A stretch of DNA of 64,000 nt from Streptococcus porci DSM 23759 (lineage in GTDB: Bacteria; Bacillota; Bacilli; Lactobacillales; Streptococcaceae), in assembly GCF_000423765.1 (NCBI RefSeq), contig NZ_AUIP01000013.1, forward strand, positions 1 through 64,000, given 5' to 3'. This document shows, piece after piece, positions 45,230 to 57,211 of the stretch. Numbering within the stretch: the stretch's first letter is position 1; each line of letters starts with the position of its first letter. The notes beneath the pieces were generated by a model. The model worked only from the letters and a program-made list of their open reading frames with translations. It ran no database searches and had not been told where the DNA came from. The translations under genes were made by a program, and so were the position numbers.

Positions 45230-46690
45230 CTAACCAAGCCCTACATGCTCCACAAAGCGCATAAAATCTTTTGTATTTTTGTAGACACCAGCGTCTTCAA
45301 GAACACGTGTAAAGGTTGCTCCAACAGCTTTTTGAACGATTGATGAAACTTTTTCTGCCGTTACATGAGGATTGGAGGCTTTAATCTTATCCGCCCAATC
45401 CTTGTGGTAGTCAGCTATTTCATTATACTCGCCCAGAACATATTTTTCAACTTCTAGCAGTTCTTCCTTTAGCCTTGGAGGTAAAATGGCTAAACCCATC
45501 ACCTCAATGAGACCAATATTTTCTTTTTTAATGTGTTGCACATCTTTGTGAGGATGGTAGACACCATCTGGATGTTCTTCAGACGTATGATTGTCACGGA
45601 GAACAATATCTAATTGGAAACGTCCCTCTTTTTTACGAGCAATCGGCGTTACGGTGTGATGGGGCGTATCATCTGTATAGGCAAGAATATCTGCCGATTT
45701 ATCAGAGTAATCTCTCCAAGCAAGACGAATTTTCTCAGCCAGTTCAATGACTTTATCCTTGTCATCTGAGGTCAGACGAATGACTGACATGGGCCAGTTG
45801 ACAATCCCTGCATCCACTTCCTCAAAGCCTTTAAAGGTAAACCTGTGGCTTAGCTCCGCTTTTTCCATAGGGAAGGTGTGACGACCGCCCTGATAGTGAT
45901 TGTGGGTCAAAATGGAGCCACCAACAATCGGCAAATCGGAGTTTGAGCCAGCAAAGTATCCCGGAAAGATGTCCACAATATCAAGCAATTGACTGAACGT
46001 GTCCTTACTGATGACCATGGGGACATGCTGGGTGTTGAGGAAAATACAATGTTCATTAAAATAAGCGTAGGGGGAGTACTGAAAACCCCACTTCTCCTCA
46101 CCCAAATCCATCCGAATAATACGGTGATTGGCACGGTCTGGGTGGTTAATGCGCCCCTGATAACCTTCATTCTCCATGCAGAGTTGGCATTTAGGATAAT
46201 CAGAGCTTGCCACCAACTTAGCTGCTGCAATAGCTTTAGGGTCTTTTTCAGGCTTTGATAAGTTAATGGTAATCTGCATATCACCGTATTTCGACGGAGT
46301 AGAAAAGGCAAGGTTTTTGGCAATGGCTTCAACCTTGATGTAATCGTTTTTCTTGCTTAAATCATAAAAATCAGCAATGGCTTGCTCTGGATTTTCTTGA
46401 TATGTTTTCCAAAATCTACCGTTGACTTGACTAGGAATTGGAGTGATAAAATTCATCAACTCTGCACCAAGACAATTTTTCTCCTCCTGAATATCTGCAC
46501 AGCGACCATTGTCGACCGCAAGCTCGACTAATTGGTCTTTCAGCTTGATGAGGGTAGTTTCTTGAGTTTCCTGCTGTGCATTTGCCTCACCCACCAAGGC
46601 AAGGATGCGATTAGCAAGGTAAATGGTATCCATTTCTGTGTAGTCGCTATTAGCAATCACTCCGGCGACAAAGCTATCTAAAAGTTTCAT
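45230..46690 (-). CDS. galT: UDP-glucose--hexose-1-phosphate uridylyltransferase (class II GalT)
   Basis: A 486-residue Leloir-pathway enzyme exchanging UMP between UDP-glucose and galactose-1-phosphate. It belongs to the Gram-positive class II GalT family (longer and only distantly like E. coli GalT), recognisable by [28 protein letters not shown] and [19 protein letters not shown]. Three bases separate it from galK. Confidence 0.94.
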   Translation of the reverse strand: MKLLDSFVAGVIANSDYTEMDTIYLANRILALVGEANAQQETQETTLIKLKDQLVELAVDNGRCADIQEEKNCLGAELMNFITPIPSQVNGRFWKTYQENPEQAIADFYDLSKKNDYIKVEAIAKNLAFSTPSKYGDMQITINLSKPEKDPKAIAAAKLVASSDYPKCQLCMENEGYQGRINHPDRANHRIIRMDLGEEKWGFQYSPYAYFNEHCIFLNTQHVPMVISKDTFSQLLDIVDIFPGYFAGSNSDLPIVGGSILTHNHYQGGRHTFPMEKAELSHRFTFKGFEEVDAGIVNWPMSVIRLTSDDKDKVIELAEKIRLAWRDYSDKSADILAYTDDTPHHTVTPIARKKEGRFQLDIVLRDNHTSEEHPDGVYHPHKDVQHIKKENIGLIEVMGLAILPPRLKEELLEVEKYVLGEYNEIADYHKDWADKIKASNPHVTAEKVSSIVQKAVGATFTRVLEDAGVYKNTKDFMRFVEHVGLG

Positions 46691-46693
46691 ATC

Positions 46694-47866
46694 TTACTTC
46701 CTTGAGAGAACACGACTTCCGCCTGCCACTTCTGCTATGTAGAAAGCTGGCGCGTAGCCAATTTTTTCTTCATAAATCTTGCCCACATTTTCAGTAAAGG
46801 CAGCAACCTTATCCTTTTGAACAATGGCAATACCACAGCCACCAAAGCCAGCACCTGTCATGCGAGCCCCTAGAACACCCTCTTGTTCCCAAGCAGTATG
46901 AGCCAGAGTGTCAAGCTCAACACCAGTCACTTCATAGTCGTGCTCCAAAGAAACATGAGAAGCATTGACCAAACGACCAAATTGCTCCAAATCACCAGCA
47001 ACTAGCGCCTCTTTAGCTTTCAGGGTACGTTGATTTTCTGAAACTGCGTGGCGAGCACGTTTGATGCGGTTTGTGTCTTTAATCAAATAAGCGTACTGAT
47101 CAAAAGTGGCTTCGTCCAGTTCCCCGAGAGTTTTTATGTCAAGCAAGGCATTCAATTCTTCAACTGCTTTTTCACACTCGGCACGTCGCTCATTGTATTT
47201 AGAATCTGCTAATTCACGACGTTTATTGGTATTCATGATAACAACCACATAATCGCCTAAATCCAGCGGAACCAATTCATACTCTAAAGTATTGGTATCA
47301 AGATAAATGGCTTGTTTGTCTGCTCCCATGCCGATGGCAAATTGATCCATGATGCCTGAATTGACACCGATAAAGTTGTTTTCAGTTTGTTTACCAATTT
47401 TTACCAAATCAAGACGGTCTAGTTTTAGGTCAAAGAGTTCTTCACAGATGACCCCAATTAAAAGTTCTAGCGAAGCCGATGATGACAAACCAGAGCCATT
47501 TGGAATATTACCAAAAACATAGACGTCAAGCCCTGTCTCAATCTCATGCCCTGCTTCTTTCAAATACTTTATGACACCTTTTGGATAGTTAGTCCAATTA
47601 TCTTCTTTTTTAAAAACAAGGTCGTCCAAGCTAATTTCAATGACACCCAGTTCCTCAAAATTGCCTGAGTAAAAACGTAAGGTTCTGTCCTCGCGCTTTT
47701 TAGCAGCGCCATAAGTGCCAAGTGTTATCGCCGCTGGAAATACGTGTCCGCCATTGTAATCTGTGTGTTCACCGATGAGGTTGATGCGACCTGGTGAGAA
47801 AAAGGTTGCATCAGGTTCCGTTCCAAACCTTGCCTCAAAAGCCTGTGTCAGTTGCTCAATGTTCAT
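46694..47866 (-). CDS. galK: Galactokinase
   Basis: A 390-residue GHMP kinase phosphorylating alpha-D-galactose. Galactose signature [26 protein letters not shown] near the N-terminus, ATP loop [19 protein letters not shown], and C-terminal [14 protein letters not shown]. First gene of the gal unit, with its own promoter 68-96 bases upstream. Confidence 0.97.
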   Translation of the reverse strand: MNIEQLTQAFEARFGTEPDATFFSPGRINLIGEHTDYNGGHVFPAAITLGTYGAAKKREDRTLRFYSGNFEELGVIEISLDDLVFKKEDNWTNYPKGVIKYLKEAGHEIETGLDVYVFGNIPNGSGLSSSASLELLIGVICEELFDLKLDRLDLVKIGKQTENNFIGVNSGIMDQFAIGMGADKQAIYLDTNTLEYELVPLDLGDYVVVIMNTNKRRELADSKYNERRAECEKAVEELNALLDIKTLGELDEATFDQYAYLIKDTNRIKRARHAVSENQRTLKAKEALVAGDLEQFGRLVNASHVSLEHDYEVTGVELDTLAHTAWEQEGVLGARMTGAGFGGCGIAIVQKDKVAAFTENVGKIYEEKIGYAPAFYIAEVAGGSRVLSRK

Positions 47867-47933
47867 AATCTTTCTCCTTAATTTAAGATACCGAGGATAC
47901 TGATCCTCATTAAATTGATAAATTGTTACCTAG

Positions 47934-47994
47934 ATTATAAAATAGATTAGTAAAAAAATCAAGGAATATAGTAAAAATTTTATTATTTTTTACT
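47934..47994 (-). promoter_or_regulatory. galK promoter with candidate GalR sites
   Basis: On the minus strand, TTGATT (47962-47957), a 17-base spacer, TATAAT (47939-47934). TTAGTAAAA (plus strand, 47947-47955) sits in the spacer, TAGTAAAAA follows at 47969-47977, and TTTTTTACTT at 47985-47994. The same TTTTACT/TTTTTTACTT words recur between the truncated aga and galR (51866-51884). They are candidate operators for the LacI-type GalR. Confidence 0.55.
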
Positions 47995-48207
47995 TGCCTT
48001 TACCTCCCAAAGAAAAGGCTAAGACAAAAATCCTAGCCTTTTAATATTATGACAGACAAGGGCTTTGGCACAGTGTAGCAATGGAAAGTTCTCGTCCCTT
48101 GCTACACATTGGATGTCCCCTTCTTAATCAACCGTATGAAAATGAGACGACAAAATCGAAATCGGAAAAAACGCCAATGATTAATCCTTGTCCCAGACTT
48201 ATTTCAT
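47995..48207. other. Intergenic region with terminator and a stable hairpin
   Basis: 48013-48042 is a terminator (AAAAGGCTA ... TAGCCTTTT). 48073-48107 has perfect 9-bp arms GTGTAGCAA/TTGCTACAC with a 17-base loop and no U-run. No gene is visible here. Confidence 0.6.
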
Positions 48208-49038
48208 CTACTTATTAGCACCCAGCATACCTGCAACAAATTGTTTCTGCAGCACGAAGAAGATAACCAAAGTTGGCACAGTCGCAACCAAAACCGCAGC
48301 CATAATCATCCCAAAGTCTGGAGAATAACTTGAACCAAGTTGTGAAATCAAGAGTGGCACAGTTTGTTTTTCCGTAGATTGAACCACAACCAATGGCCAG
48401 AGATAGTTATTCCAACTGTTCATGAAGGTGATAATAGCTGCCGCGGCATAGGTCGTCTTCATGGTTGGCATATAGATTTTGAAAAATAAGCCTGCTTCAG
48501 ACACACCATCAATTCGACCAGCTTCCAATAATTCTTTAGGAAACATCTTGGTGTTTTGACGGAAGTAAAAAATCAAGAAAGCTGTCACAATATAGGGCAA
48601 GAAAATTGAAGCATAGGAGTTAATCCCAACAAGTGAACTAATCATAGACATTTTCCCGAAAAGTCGAAAAAGAGGAATCATGATTGCTGCGAAAGGTACC
48701 ATCATAGACAAAAGAATGATATTAAAGACGATATCTTTCCCCTTACTACGGTAAACTTCAAAACCATAACCAGCTACTGAGCCAATCAGGAGAGCTAAAA
48801 CTGTCTGGAAAAGAGCTACAACAGTAGAATTTTTCAGTGCATTTGTCATATCCGTCTGACTAAAAATGTTTTTCAAGTTAGTGAACAATTCGCCACCTGG
48901 CAACATGCGCCCATTAGTCACATCGATACTGCTATTGGTCGCACTGACTACCAAGAAATAAAATGGAAAAACAAAAATAATGGACATGAGGATTAAAAAG
49001 ATATAAGTTGCAATTGTTTTTGGTTTATCTCTTTTCAT
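48208..49038 (-). CDS. CUT1-type sugar ABC transporter permease (MsmG/LacG-like)
   Basis: A 276-residue permease with six membrane helices and the EAA loop (EAGRIDGVSEAGLFFKIYMPTMKTTYAA) that contacts the ATPase. ATG 49038 has GGGAGG 7-8 bases upstream; it overlaps the previous permease gene by 14 bases. It belonged to an alpha-galactoside uptake locus whose binding protein and alpha-galactosidase are destroyed, so it is probably an orphan. The sequence itself is intact. Confidence 0.9.
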   Translation of the reverse strand: MKRDKPKTIATYIFLILMSIIFVFPFYFLVVSATNSSIDVTNGRMLPGGELFTNLKNIFSQTDMTNALKNSTVVALFQTVLALLIGSVAGYGFEVYRSKGKDIVFNIILLSMMVPFAAIMIPLFRLFGKMSMISSLVGINSYASIFLPYIVTAFLIFYFRQNTKMFPKELLEAGRIDGVSEAGLFFKIYMPTMKTTYAAAAIITFMNSWNNYLWPLVVVQSTEKQTVPLLISQLGSSYSPDFGMIMAAVLVATVPTLVIFFVLQKQFVAGMLGANK

Positions 49039-49912
49039 CTCGACCTCCCACACGCGTTTGAATAATAGATAGAATCACTACCAAGACTACGATAGCATAA
49101 GAAACCGCTGCTGCATAACCAAAGTCTGGTGTGTATTTGAAACTCAAATTATAGATATATTGCGAAATTGTTGTCGTCGCATCACCGGGGCCGCCCTGTG
49201 TGATGTTCATAGGCTCATCAAATAATTGAAGCGTACCAATTGTTGACGTGATGGTCGTAAACAAGATAACCGGTTTCAAAAGAGGAATGGTAATGTTAAA
49301 GAATTTCTTAACCGCACTAGCCCCATCCACATCTGCAGCCTCGTAGATTTCTGGATCAATGTTTTGCAGAGCAGATAAGAAGAAAATCATATTATAACCT
49401 GTCCAGCGCCAGGTAATCGCAATAATGATAACGACTTTCGACCAGAAAACATTATCCAGCCACATGATTGGTTCTTGTAAAATGTGCAGCGAGGTCAAGA
49501 TTTTATTCATGATTCCATCGTTGGAAAAGAGGTATTTGAAAACGATAGAATAAGCAACCAAGGAAGTAACAGAAGGCAGAAAGACAATCGTCCGAAACAG
49601 TCCCTTAAACTTCAAAGCCTTATTATTAAGCAAAACTGAGAAGAAGATTGCCAAAATAACCATAATTGGCACTTGAACAACTAGGAATAAAACGGTGTTC
49701 TTCAAAGCACTGATAAAGACTGGGTCGTTAAAGAGGCGTTTGTAGTTAGCAAGTCCAACAAAACTTAAATTATTCCCCTTACCTGATGAAAGAGACAATT
49801 TAAAGGCTTCAATCATTGGGTAAAAATAGAACAGGACGATCAATAGAGTCGGAACGATAACAAATAACCATCCCGCAAGTTTTGATCTTAAAAATGGATT
49901 CATTTTTTTCAT
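49025..49912 (-). CDS. CUT1-type sugar ABC transporter permease (MsmF/LacF-like)
   Basis: A 295-residue permease with six membrane helices. EAA loop: EAADVDGASAVKKFFNITIPLLKPV; C-terminal GDATTTISQYIYNLSFK is the typical MalF/LacF-like end. ATG 49912 (GGAG upstream) is preferred to an earlier in-frame start. Clearly distinct from MsmF at 58092, so this is a second, separate transporter. It lies 91 bp after the truncated binding-protein gene. Confidence 0.9.
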   Translation of the reverse strand: MKKMNPFLRSKLAGWLFVIVPTLLIVLFYFYPMIEAFKLSLSSGKGNNLSFVGLANYKRLFNDPVFISALKNTVLFLVVQVPIMVILAIFFSVLLNNKALKFKGLFRTIVFLPSVTSLVAYSIVFKYLFSNDGIMNKILTSLHILQEPIMWLDNVFWSKVVIIIAITWRWTGYNMIFFLSALQNIDPEIYEAADVDGASAVKKFFNITIPLLKPVILFTTITSTIGTLQLFDEPMNITQGGPGDATTTISQYIYNLSFKYTPDFGYAAAVSYAIVVLVVILSIIQTRVGGRDEKR

Positions 49913-50003
49913 TCTAAACTCCGACTTTCTGAATAAAATAACCAAATAATTTAGTTATCAAGCATCTGCTTTTAATATCCTAAATCATTTGGTTAACATG
50001 CGA

Positions 50004-50580
50004 TTATTTCAACTGATTTTCAGCTTCTTTTTGGGCATCTTCAAGGACTTTGTCAATGCTTTCTCCGCCCAAATATTTTTGCAATCCTTTGATAAGGATG
50101 TCCTCAATTGCATATGTGTTTTCACCGTAGTTAACAGCTGGAATTTGAGTTGACCATTCGGCGAAGTCTTTGTAGATTTTTTGTCCTCCAAAGTATTTCG
50201 CTTCAGTGTCATAAACACCTGCTTCTGTTGCCGGGATATAAGAACCGATAGCTCCAATATTTTCTACCAGTGTCTTGTAAAGGTCTGTACTTGAACCGAA
50301 GGTTTCTTTCAAAAATTCAGCAGCAGCTTCTTTTCCATCAACGTTAAGAACATAGATAGATGCACCACCAAGGTTTGAAGCATTTACAGACTTTTCCATT
50401 TCTTGGCGTGGGAATGGGACAACTGCCCATTTGCCTTCTTGGTCTGCTTGAGCTGTGATTGATGGGGTAATCCAGTTGCCTGTCGGAACTGACCAAACCA
50501 CACCTGTATTAAAGTCGCTCAGCCATTGGCTCCAGTCACTGTTGCTATCTGTGAGACCAGCATCGTAGATTTTCTTGAAA
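50004..50580 (-). pseudogene. Sugar ABC transporter substrate-binding protein, C-terminal remnant
   Basis: About 190 residues of a CUT1 solute-binding protein remain: FKKIYDAGLTDSNSDWSQWL ... WSVPTGNWITPSI ... VVPFPRQEMEKSVNASNLGGASIYV ... LGGESIDKVLEDAQKEAENQLK. Signal peptide, lipobox and the N-terminal lobe (about 220-240 residues) are missing. Upstream it joins directly to truncated alpha-galactosidase at 50576-50582, out of frame. It has no start of its own, though a TTG-initiated piece could be read. Confidence 0.85.
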
Positions 50581-51835
50581 TCATTTCAGGCTCAAACCAG
50601 AGCCCAAACTGGAGTCCCTGATCATGAACATAGTCTGCAAAATGCTTCAATCCTTTTGGAAACTTGTCCTCCCAGACCTGCCAATCTCCCAGTGAAGACT
50701 GGTCATTATTTCTATGACCAAACCAACCATCGTCAAGGACAAACATCTCGATTCCCATCTTCTTAGCTTCATCAACTATCGGGCGCAGCTTTTCTTCCGT
50801 AAAATCAAAATAGGTTGCCTCCCAGTTATTGATTAAAATAGGCCGTTCAGCATGCTTGTACTTGCTTCTCACAAGATTGTCTCGGATGATGTGGTGGAAA
50901 TTCTGACTCATACCGTTCAAACCAGAATCAGAGTAAGTCATCAAGACTTCTGGAGCTTGAAAAGAGTCTCCTGCTGCTAAGGTCCAATTAAAACCAAAAT
51001 CATTGATTCCAATCACCAGACGAACTTGTCCAATCTGATCTTTTTCCACCTCAAATGCGTGATTTCCCGAGTAAACAAAGTGAAAACCATAGGCCGAGCC
51101 AGTTAGCTCATCTGTCCTTTTGTCTACTAGAGCCAGAAAAGGATTCATCTGGTGGCTCGAAGTGCCTCGTCTACTGCTATAGTTTTTCAACCCATAACCA
51201 ATGGGCTCACGCTCCAAATGACGCTCATTAGCATGGGCACCTGGTAAACAGATGGCATCAAAGTCTTTAGCGACAAAATCTAATTGCATGGATGCCATTT
51301 TCTCAACGACAAGTGACCTATCCCCTCTATTTAGGACAGAGCATGAACGAGCGATGATAGCTTGATGCCTAAAAATGGTATAAGAAAGCTCTACTTGTAA
51401 ATGTAACAAACTATCTTCCAGAGTCACCACCAAAGTCTCAGCTTCATCATCTGTCGCGAAAGTCGCTGGCAGTCCAAGCAAACTAGGTTTTCTAGCTTCA
51501 ATGCGGTAACTCTTATAGCGAAAATCTACCGAACAACTGCCAGAATCTCCCCTCACCATCAAAGCCGGTGTTCTGTAATCACCTGAATAGCTACCACTAA
51601 ATTCTTGAGGTAAGGTATCTTTTGAATAACCTCGTTTAGAAATCCCTGATAAATTTCCTGAAAACCCTCGGTCAATACGAGGATAGGCCAACTGATTATG
51701 ATAGCGCTTAACTCTTTTCCCAAAATAAAGATGACTCAAAAGTCCTCCCTCGTCAACCATAAAAAGATAGGACAGATGGTCGTTAGATAGATGAAAAGTG
51801 TTAGTTTCAGAAGTAAAGGTGATTAAATTCTTCAT
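50519..51835 (-). pseudogene. Alpha-galactosidase (GH36), truncated by deletion fusion
   Basis: ATG 51835 (GGAGG at 7-8 bases) opens a GH36 alpha-galactosidase. About 418 residues are genuine: the N-terminal beta-supersandwich and the first half of the catalytic barrel, including LFVLDDGWFGHRN and FGLWFEPEMIS. After EMIS the sequence switches to binding-protein DNA read out of frame (RKSTMLVSQIATVTGANG) and stops at 50519. The KWDMNR nucleophile and SDNTDA acid/base regions present in the paralogue at 60301-62466 are gone, so it cannot be active. It is divergent from galR. Confidence 0.9.
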
Positions 51836-51865
51836 AAATGCCCTCCTATATTTTTTCACTAATCA

Positions 51866-51996
51866 TTTTACTGTTTTTTTACTTATAATTCAATAATATT
51901 TTTATCTTTTTATCTGAAAGTCGGTTCTTGAAGCAGGTTTTTAAAAGTAAAATTTTAGTTTATGGAGCGAATATAAGAAGAATTTTATGATATACT
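51866..51996. promoter_or_regulatory. Divergent control region between truncated aga and galR
   Basis: galR has an extended -10 (TG-A-TATACT, 51988-51996) on the plus strand, and an AAGGAG ribosome site follows. On the aga side, TTTTACTG and TTTTTTACTT (51866-51884) repeat words found at the galK promoter and are candidate GalR operators. Confidence 0.5.
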
Positions 51997-52027
51997 ATTA
52001 GCATAGATTATTTCAAGGAGAAAAAAC

Positions 52028-53029
52028 ATGGCAACGATTAAGGATATCGCAGAGCAAGTAAAAGTTTCAATCGCTACTGTTTCACGCGTGCTAAACAACG
52101 ACGAGTCCATGTCAGTCAGCGAAGATACCAGACGACGAATTTTCCAAACTGCTGATAAACTAGGCTACACCAGATACAAAAAAAATCTTACCGCTAAAAA
52201 TGAAAATAAAAAAGTCGCTATCATCCAGTGGTACACCGAGTCCGAAGAAATCAACGATCTTTACTATTACTCTATCCGCATCGGAATCGAGCGCCGAGCT
52301 ATTGAATTAAACTACGAGATTATCCGTCTTTTCAATGATTCCCCCTTAGATGCCGCTAGAGGATGTGATGGGATTATTGCCATTGGAAAATACAGCAATT
52401 CCCAAATCAAGGAACTAGAAACCATCAATGATAATCTTATTTTTGTCGATAGCGATACACTTAGCCAAGGTCATACCTGCATCACGACAGATTTTACTAA
52501 TTCCGTGGTCAATGTACTCAATCACTTTATCAGCAGAGGTCACAAACATATTGGGATTTTGACTGGCGAGGAGCTGACCGCCGACCATGAATTTCCACTA
52601 ATTGACCCACGCTTTTATACCTTTAAAAATTACCTGAGTCAGCATCGTCTCTACAATTCTGACTATGTCTTTATTGGAAAATTTTCAACTGAAGACGGCT
52701 ATCATTTGATGAAAAAAGCTATCGCAACGCTGGGAGATGACCTACCGGACGCTTTCTTTATTGCCAGCGACGCTCTTGCAATCGGTGCCCTTAGAGCCCT
52801 GCAAGAAGCCGAGATTAAAATCCCTGACCGCGTCAGTATCATTTCCTTTAACGATACCGTTGTTGCCAAACAGGTCTATCCCCCACTCAGCAGTGTTACC
52901 GTCTTTACGGAAGAAATGGGTATTCTTGCTATGAATACACTAGAGCAACATCTACAGAATTTCGCACCAGATCTTCCAGTTATGATGACTGTCGCAACCC
53001 TTCTCACCTTACGTTCAAGTAGCAAGTAG
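52028..53029 (+). CDS. galR: LacI-family galactose regulator GalR
   Basis: A 333-residue LacI/GalR repressor or activator. N-terminal helix-turn-helix with ATIKDIAEQVKVSIATVSRVLNN (residues 2-24); hinge region KLGYTRYKKN; periplasmic-binding-like effector domain through PDAFFIASDALAIGALRAL and VSIISFNDTVVAKQVYPPLSSV. It matches streptococcal GalR, which controls the gal genes and, where present, raffinose or lactose genes. Divergent from the truncated alpha-galactosidase gene. Confidence 0.9.
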   Translation: MATIKDIAEQVKVSIATVSRVLNNDESMSVSEDTRRRIFQTADKLGYTRYKKNLTAKNENKKVAIIQWYTESEEINDLYYYSIRIGIERRAIELNYEIIRLFNDSPLDAARGCDGIIAIGKYSNSQIKELETINDNLIFVDSDTLSQGHTCITTDFTNSVVNVLNHFISRGHKHIGILTGEELTADHEFPLIDPRFYTFKNYLSQHRLYNSDYVFIGKFSTEDGYHLMKKAIATLGDDLPDAFFIASDALAIGALRALQEAEIKIPDRVSIISFNDTVVAKQVYPPLSSVTVFTEEMGILAMNTLEQHLQNFAPDLPVMMTVATLLTLRSSSK

Positions 53030-53037
53030 GTTTCACC

Positions 53038-53641
53038 ATGCACCAAGGCAAGCTCTACATCCCTACTGACCCCATATTCTGACAAAGCAAAGTCTCTGTC
53101 AGGAATTTCTCTATGATTTTAACCATACCCGGCCTTCCGAAGGAAAAAAGCGGAGCGATTTACTTAAAAAATGTTTGCTAAAGTCGGCGAAAATGTCTAT
53201 ATCGAACCTCCTCTTCACGCTAACTGGGGAGGTCATTTCTGTCAGATAGGTGACCAAGTCTATGCAAACTACAACCTCACCCTAGTTGATGATACCACAA
53301 TCACCATCGGTAGCAACACCATGATTGGACCAAACGTTACTATCGCAACAGCTGGTCACCCTATTCTACCAGAGCTTCGTGAACAAGCTTACCAGTTCAA
53401 TCTTCCTGTCACTATCGGGAAAAACTGTTGGTTGGGAGCCGGAGTCATCGTTCTGCCTGGTGTTACTATTGGAGATAACTCTGTTATCGGAGCTGGAAGT
53501 CTAGTCACCAAAGATATCCCAAAAAACGTTATTGCCCTTGGTAGTCCAGCTAGAGTCCTCCGCAAAATTAACAACTACGATCGCCAATTTCTCAGCAAAA
53601 ACCAAGAAATTGACTGGGCTTCTCTTCAAAGCAAAAAATGA
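53038..53641 (+). pseudogene. Maltose/galactoside O-acetyltransferase, N-terminus destroyed by frameshifts
   Basis: From 53171 a 156-residue frame holds a left-handed beta-helix (hexapeptide repeat) acetyltransferase: MFAKVGENVYIEPPLHANWGGHF, catalytic His in TAGHPI, then GVIVLPGVTIGDNSVIGAGS and GSPARVLRK. Family proteins are about 185 residues, with an N-terminal Mac domain. That domain is present but in pieces: MHQGKLYIPTDP from ATG 53038, DKAKSL in a second frame, and YDFNHTRPSEGKKRSDLLKK in a third, before the intact part. So the gene has suffered several indels. The intact part might still be made from ATG 53171 (no good ribosome site). Confidence 0.75.
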
Positions 53642-53647
53642 GAGAGG

Positions 53648-53689
53648 GACAAAATTAAAATCGGCAAGAATGCCGATTTTAATTTTGTC
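53648..53689. terminator. Long perfect hairpin (18-bp stem)
   Basis: GACAAAATTAAAATCGGC and its exact reverse complement with a 6-base loop. GAGAGG precedes it; this GAGxGGGACAAAA-type hairpin is a common streptococcal intergenic terminator or repeat. The following 53690-53879 shows no gene. Confidence 0.7.
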
Positions 53690-53879
53690 TCCACCATCCA
53701 ATTTTCAGGTGTTTGATTTGAAATAATCTATCTCCAGACCTTGATTGATGTCAGTTGACGATTGTCGACTTGTGCCTCCCACTTCCGCACAGTTGATTAG
53801 CAAGGACCTGTCCATTGTGTGAAAAGGGAGAAGTTCCTCCAATCAACCGCAGTATCAAAGTACCTAACTGCAACAAGGT

Positions 53880-53908
53880 TAAAAGACAAGGACTTTGTTC
53901 TAGTCTTT
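53880..53908 (-). terminator. dexB terminator
   Basis: Minus-strand arms AAAAGAC..CTTTT-type: AAAAGACaAGgAC pairs with GTtCTaGTCTTTT, ending in a U-run. Confidence 0.7.
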
Positions 53909-53919
53909 TTGTATGGTCA

Positions 53920-55551
<1,632 letters not shown>

Positions 55552-55559
55552 TTATGACT

Positions 55560-55596
55560 AGTATATCTTACTTAGAAAAAGTACGCAAGCGTTTGC
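55560..55596 (-). promoter_or_regulatory. dexB promoter with overlapping cre site
   Basis: On the minus strand TTGCGT (55588-55583), 17-base spacer, TATACT (55565-55560). The palindrome GCAAGCGTTTGC (55585-55596) fits a CcpA cre site and covers the -35, predicting catabolite repression. Confidence 0.7.
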
Positions 55597-55647
55597 TTTA
55601 ACTTCTCTAAAAAATCCCTGACTATAGGGATTCTTAAGAGGTTATCC

Positions 55648-57093
55648 TTAGAAAAAACGTCTCTCTTCACCATTTTCAGTCACTAGGTAAGTTAATTCTT
55701 TTAAATTGATACTCGCTTTAGCAATAACCGACTTATCAGCATTATGGCGTGTAATCAGAATGCTGTTTTCATCTGGAGTTTCTACCTCAATACCTCCATC
55801 TAGGGCAAAGGCTGCGCACTTATTACGGAAGGTAAAGAGATCAATCAAAGCCTTAACGACTGGACGTTTTACTTCCTGAGCAATCTCTTCTTCTGTATAA
55901 TAATGACGATTGATATTTCGCCCTTCTTTTGTACTCTCAAGAAGTTCCAAATCATTTTTACCAGCTAAGAAACCAACATAGTAAACCTGAGGAATTCCTG
56001 GCGCGAAAGCCTGAATCAAACGAGCAAGGAAGTATTTTTTATCATCATCACCAAGAGCTGAGTAGTAAGTCGAGTTGATTTGGTAAATATCCAAATTATT
56101 GTACTCAGCTGAGGAGTACTTACGCTTAACATTTGCTCCCACCTTGTAAAGTTCATTGGAGGCAAACTCGATTTCTTCATCTGTCAAAATGTCTTTAACG
56201 TCCACAACGCCAATACCATCATGCGTATCAAGGGTTGTAAATTGTTTCATCGGGCTCATTTTTAGCCACTTAGCCAACTGATTCGTATGTTTAGAATAAA
56301 GGGCATGCAAAGTCACCATTGGTAGAGCAAAGTCGTAGACATAATAGTCATGGTCGGCAATCTTAAATTGAATAGTGTAGTGCTCGTGAATTTCGGGTAA
56401 AAGCTCTGCACCCGATTTGGCGGCAATATCACGTACCTTATCGAGCAAGTCCCAAATGTCTGGTTCTACAAAGAAATCATTGGTATCCAATTTCTTAACA
56501 GCATAGGCAAAAGCATCCAGACGAATAAGGTCACAACCGTTAGCCGCCAGATTTTCAATGGTCTTTTTAATGAAGTCCATCGTTACCTCTTTGGTAACAT
56601 CAAGGTCAATCTGCTCCTCACCAAAAGTATTCCAAAGATGCTCTGTTGACCCATCTGCAAAAATGATTTCCTGCATTGGTGCCTTATCTTTACGCTTGTA
56701 AATCAAGTCCACATCAGCTGGCGTTGGACGGTTCTCAGGCCAAAATTTATCCCAGTTTAGGAACAAATCCTTGTATTCACTGTCTTCATGCTTTGCTTGA
56801 TAATCTTTGTAATATTTTGACTGGCGCGAAATATGGTTAATCATAAAATCAAACATGAGATAATATTTTTCTCCCAATCGTTTGACATCATCCCAATCTC
56901 CAAAAGCAGGGTCAACTTCATCATAATCAACTGGAGCAAAACCTCGGTCACCAGTGGATGGAAAGAATGGCAAGAGATGCACACCACCAATCGCCTCCCC
57001 AAAATACTTGTCCAAGATTTGTTCAAGTTCCTTCAAATCCTTACCCATACTATCTGAGTAAGTGATTAACATGGTTTTATTTTGAATACCCAT
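55648..57093 (-). CDS. gtfA: Sucrose phosphorylase GtfA (GH13_18)
   Basis: A 481-residue enzyme splitting sucrose with phosphate to glucose-1-phosphate and fructose. N-terminal [18 protein letters not shown]; nucleophile Asp in [13 protein letters not shown]; acid/base Glu in [10 protein letters not shown]; third Asp in [11 protein letters not shown]. Length and motifs match streptococcal GtfA. GGAGA lies upstream of the ATG. It acts on sucrose released from raffinose by Aga. An msmK gene would normally follow but does not here. Confidence 0.96.
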   Translation of the reverse strand: MGIQNKTMLITYSDSMGKDLKELEQILDKYFGEAIGGVHLLPFFPSTGDRGFAPVDYDEVDPAFGDWDDVKRLGEKYYLMFDFMINHISRQSKYYKDYQAKHEDSEYKDLFLNWDKFWPENRPTPADVDLIYKRKDKAPMQEIIFADGSTEHLWNTFGEEQIDLDVTKEVTMDFIKKTIENLAANGCDLIRLDAFAYAVKKLDTNDFFVEPDIWDLLDKVRDIAAKSGAELLPEIHEHYTIQFKIADHDYYVYDFALPMVTLHALYSKHTNQLAKWLKMSPMKQFTTLDTHDGIGVVDVKDILTDEEIEFASNELYKVGANVKRKYSSAEYNNLDIYQINSTYYSALGDDDKKYFLARLIQAFAPGIPQVYYVGFLAGKNDLELLESTKEGRNINRHYYTEEEIAQEVKRPVVKALIDLFTFRNKCAAFALDGGIEVETPDENSILITRHNADKSVIAKASINLKELTYLVTENGEERRFF

Positions 57094-57108
57094 AAGGTCT
57101 CCTTTTCT

Positions 57109-57122
57109 TGTAAACGTTTAAT
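57109..57122 (-). promoter_or_regulatory. Candidate cre site upstream of gtfA
   Basis: TGTAAACGTTTAAT agrees with the CcpA consensus (TGWAANCGNTNWCA) except near its end. It sits 16 bases ahead of the start codon, around the ribosome site, between msmG and gtfA. Confidence 0.55.
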
Positions 57123-57211
57123 TATCCTTGATTTTAGAAGAGCTGATTAATGACAGCCCTTCAATTTATTTTTTCAAAATCCTTAGGAATCTTCCTCTAG
57201 GACATCCCGTA

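Noticed and set aside
53690..53879. Possible gene between the long hairpin and dexB
   Set aside because: Short frames only, all with stops or without ribosome sites; nothing protein-like was recognised.
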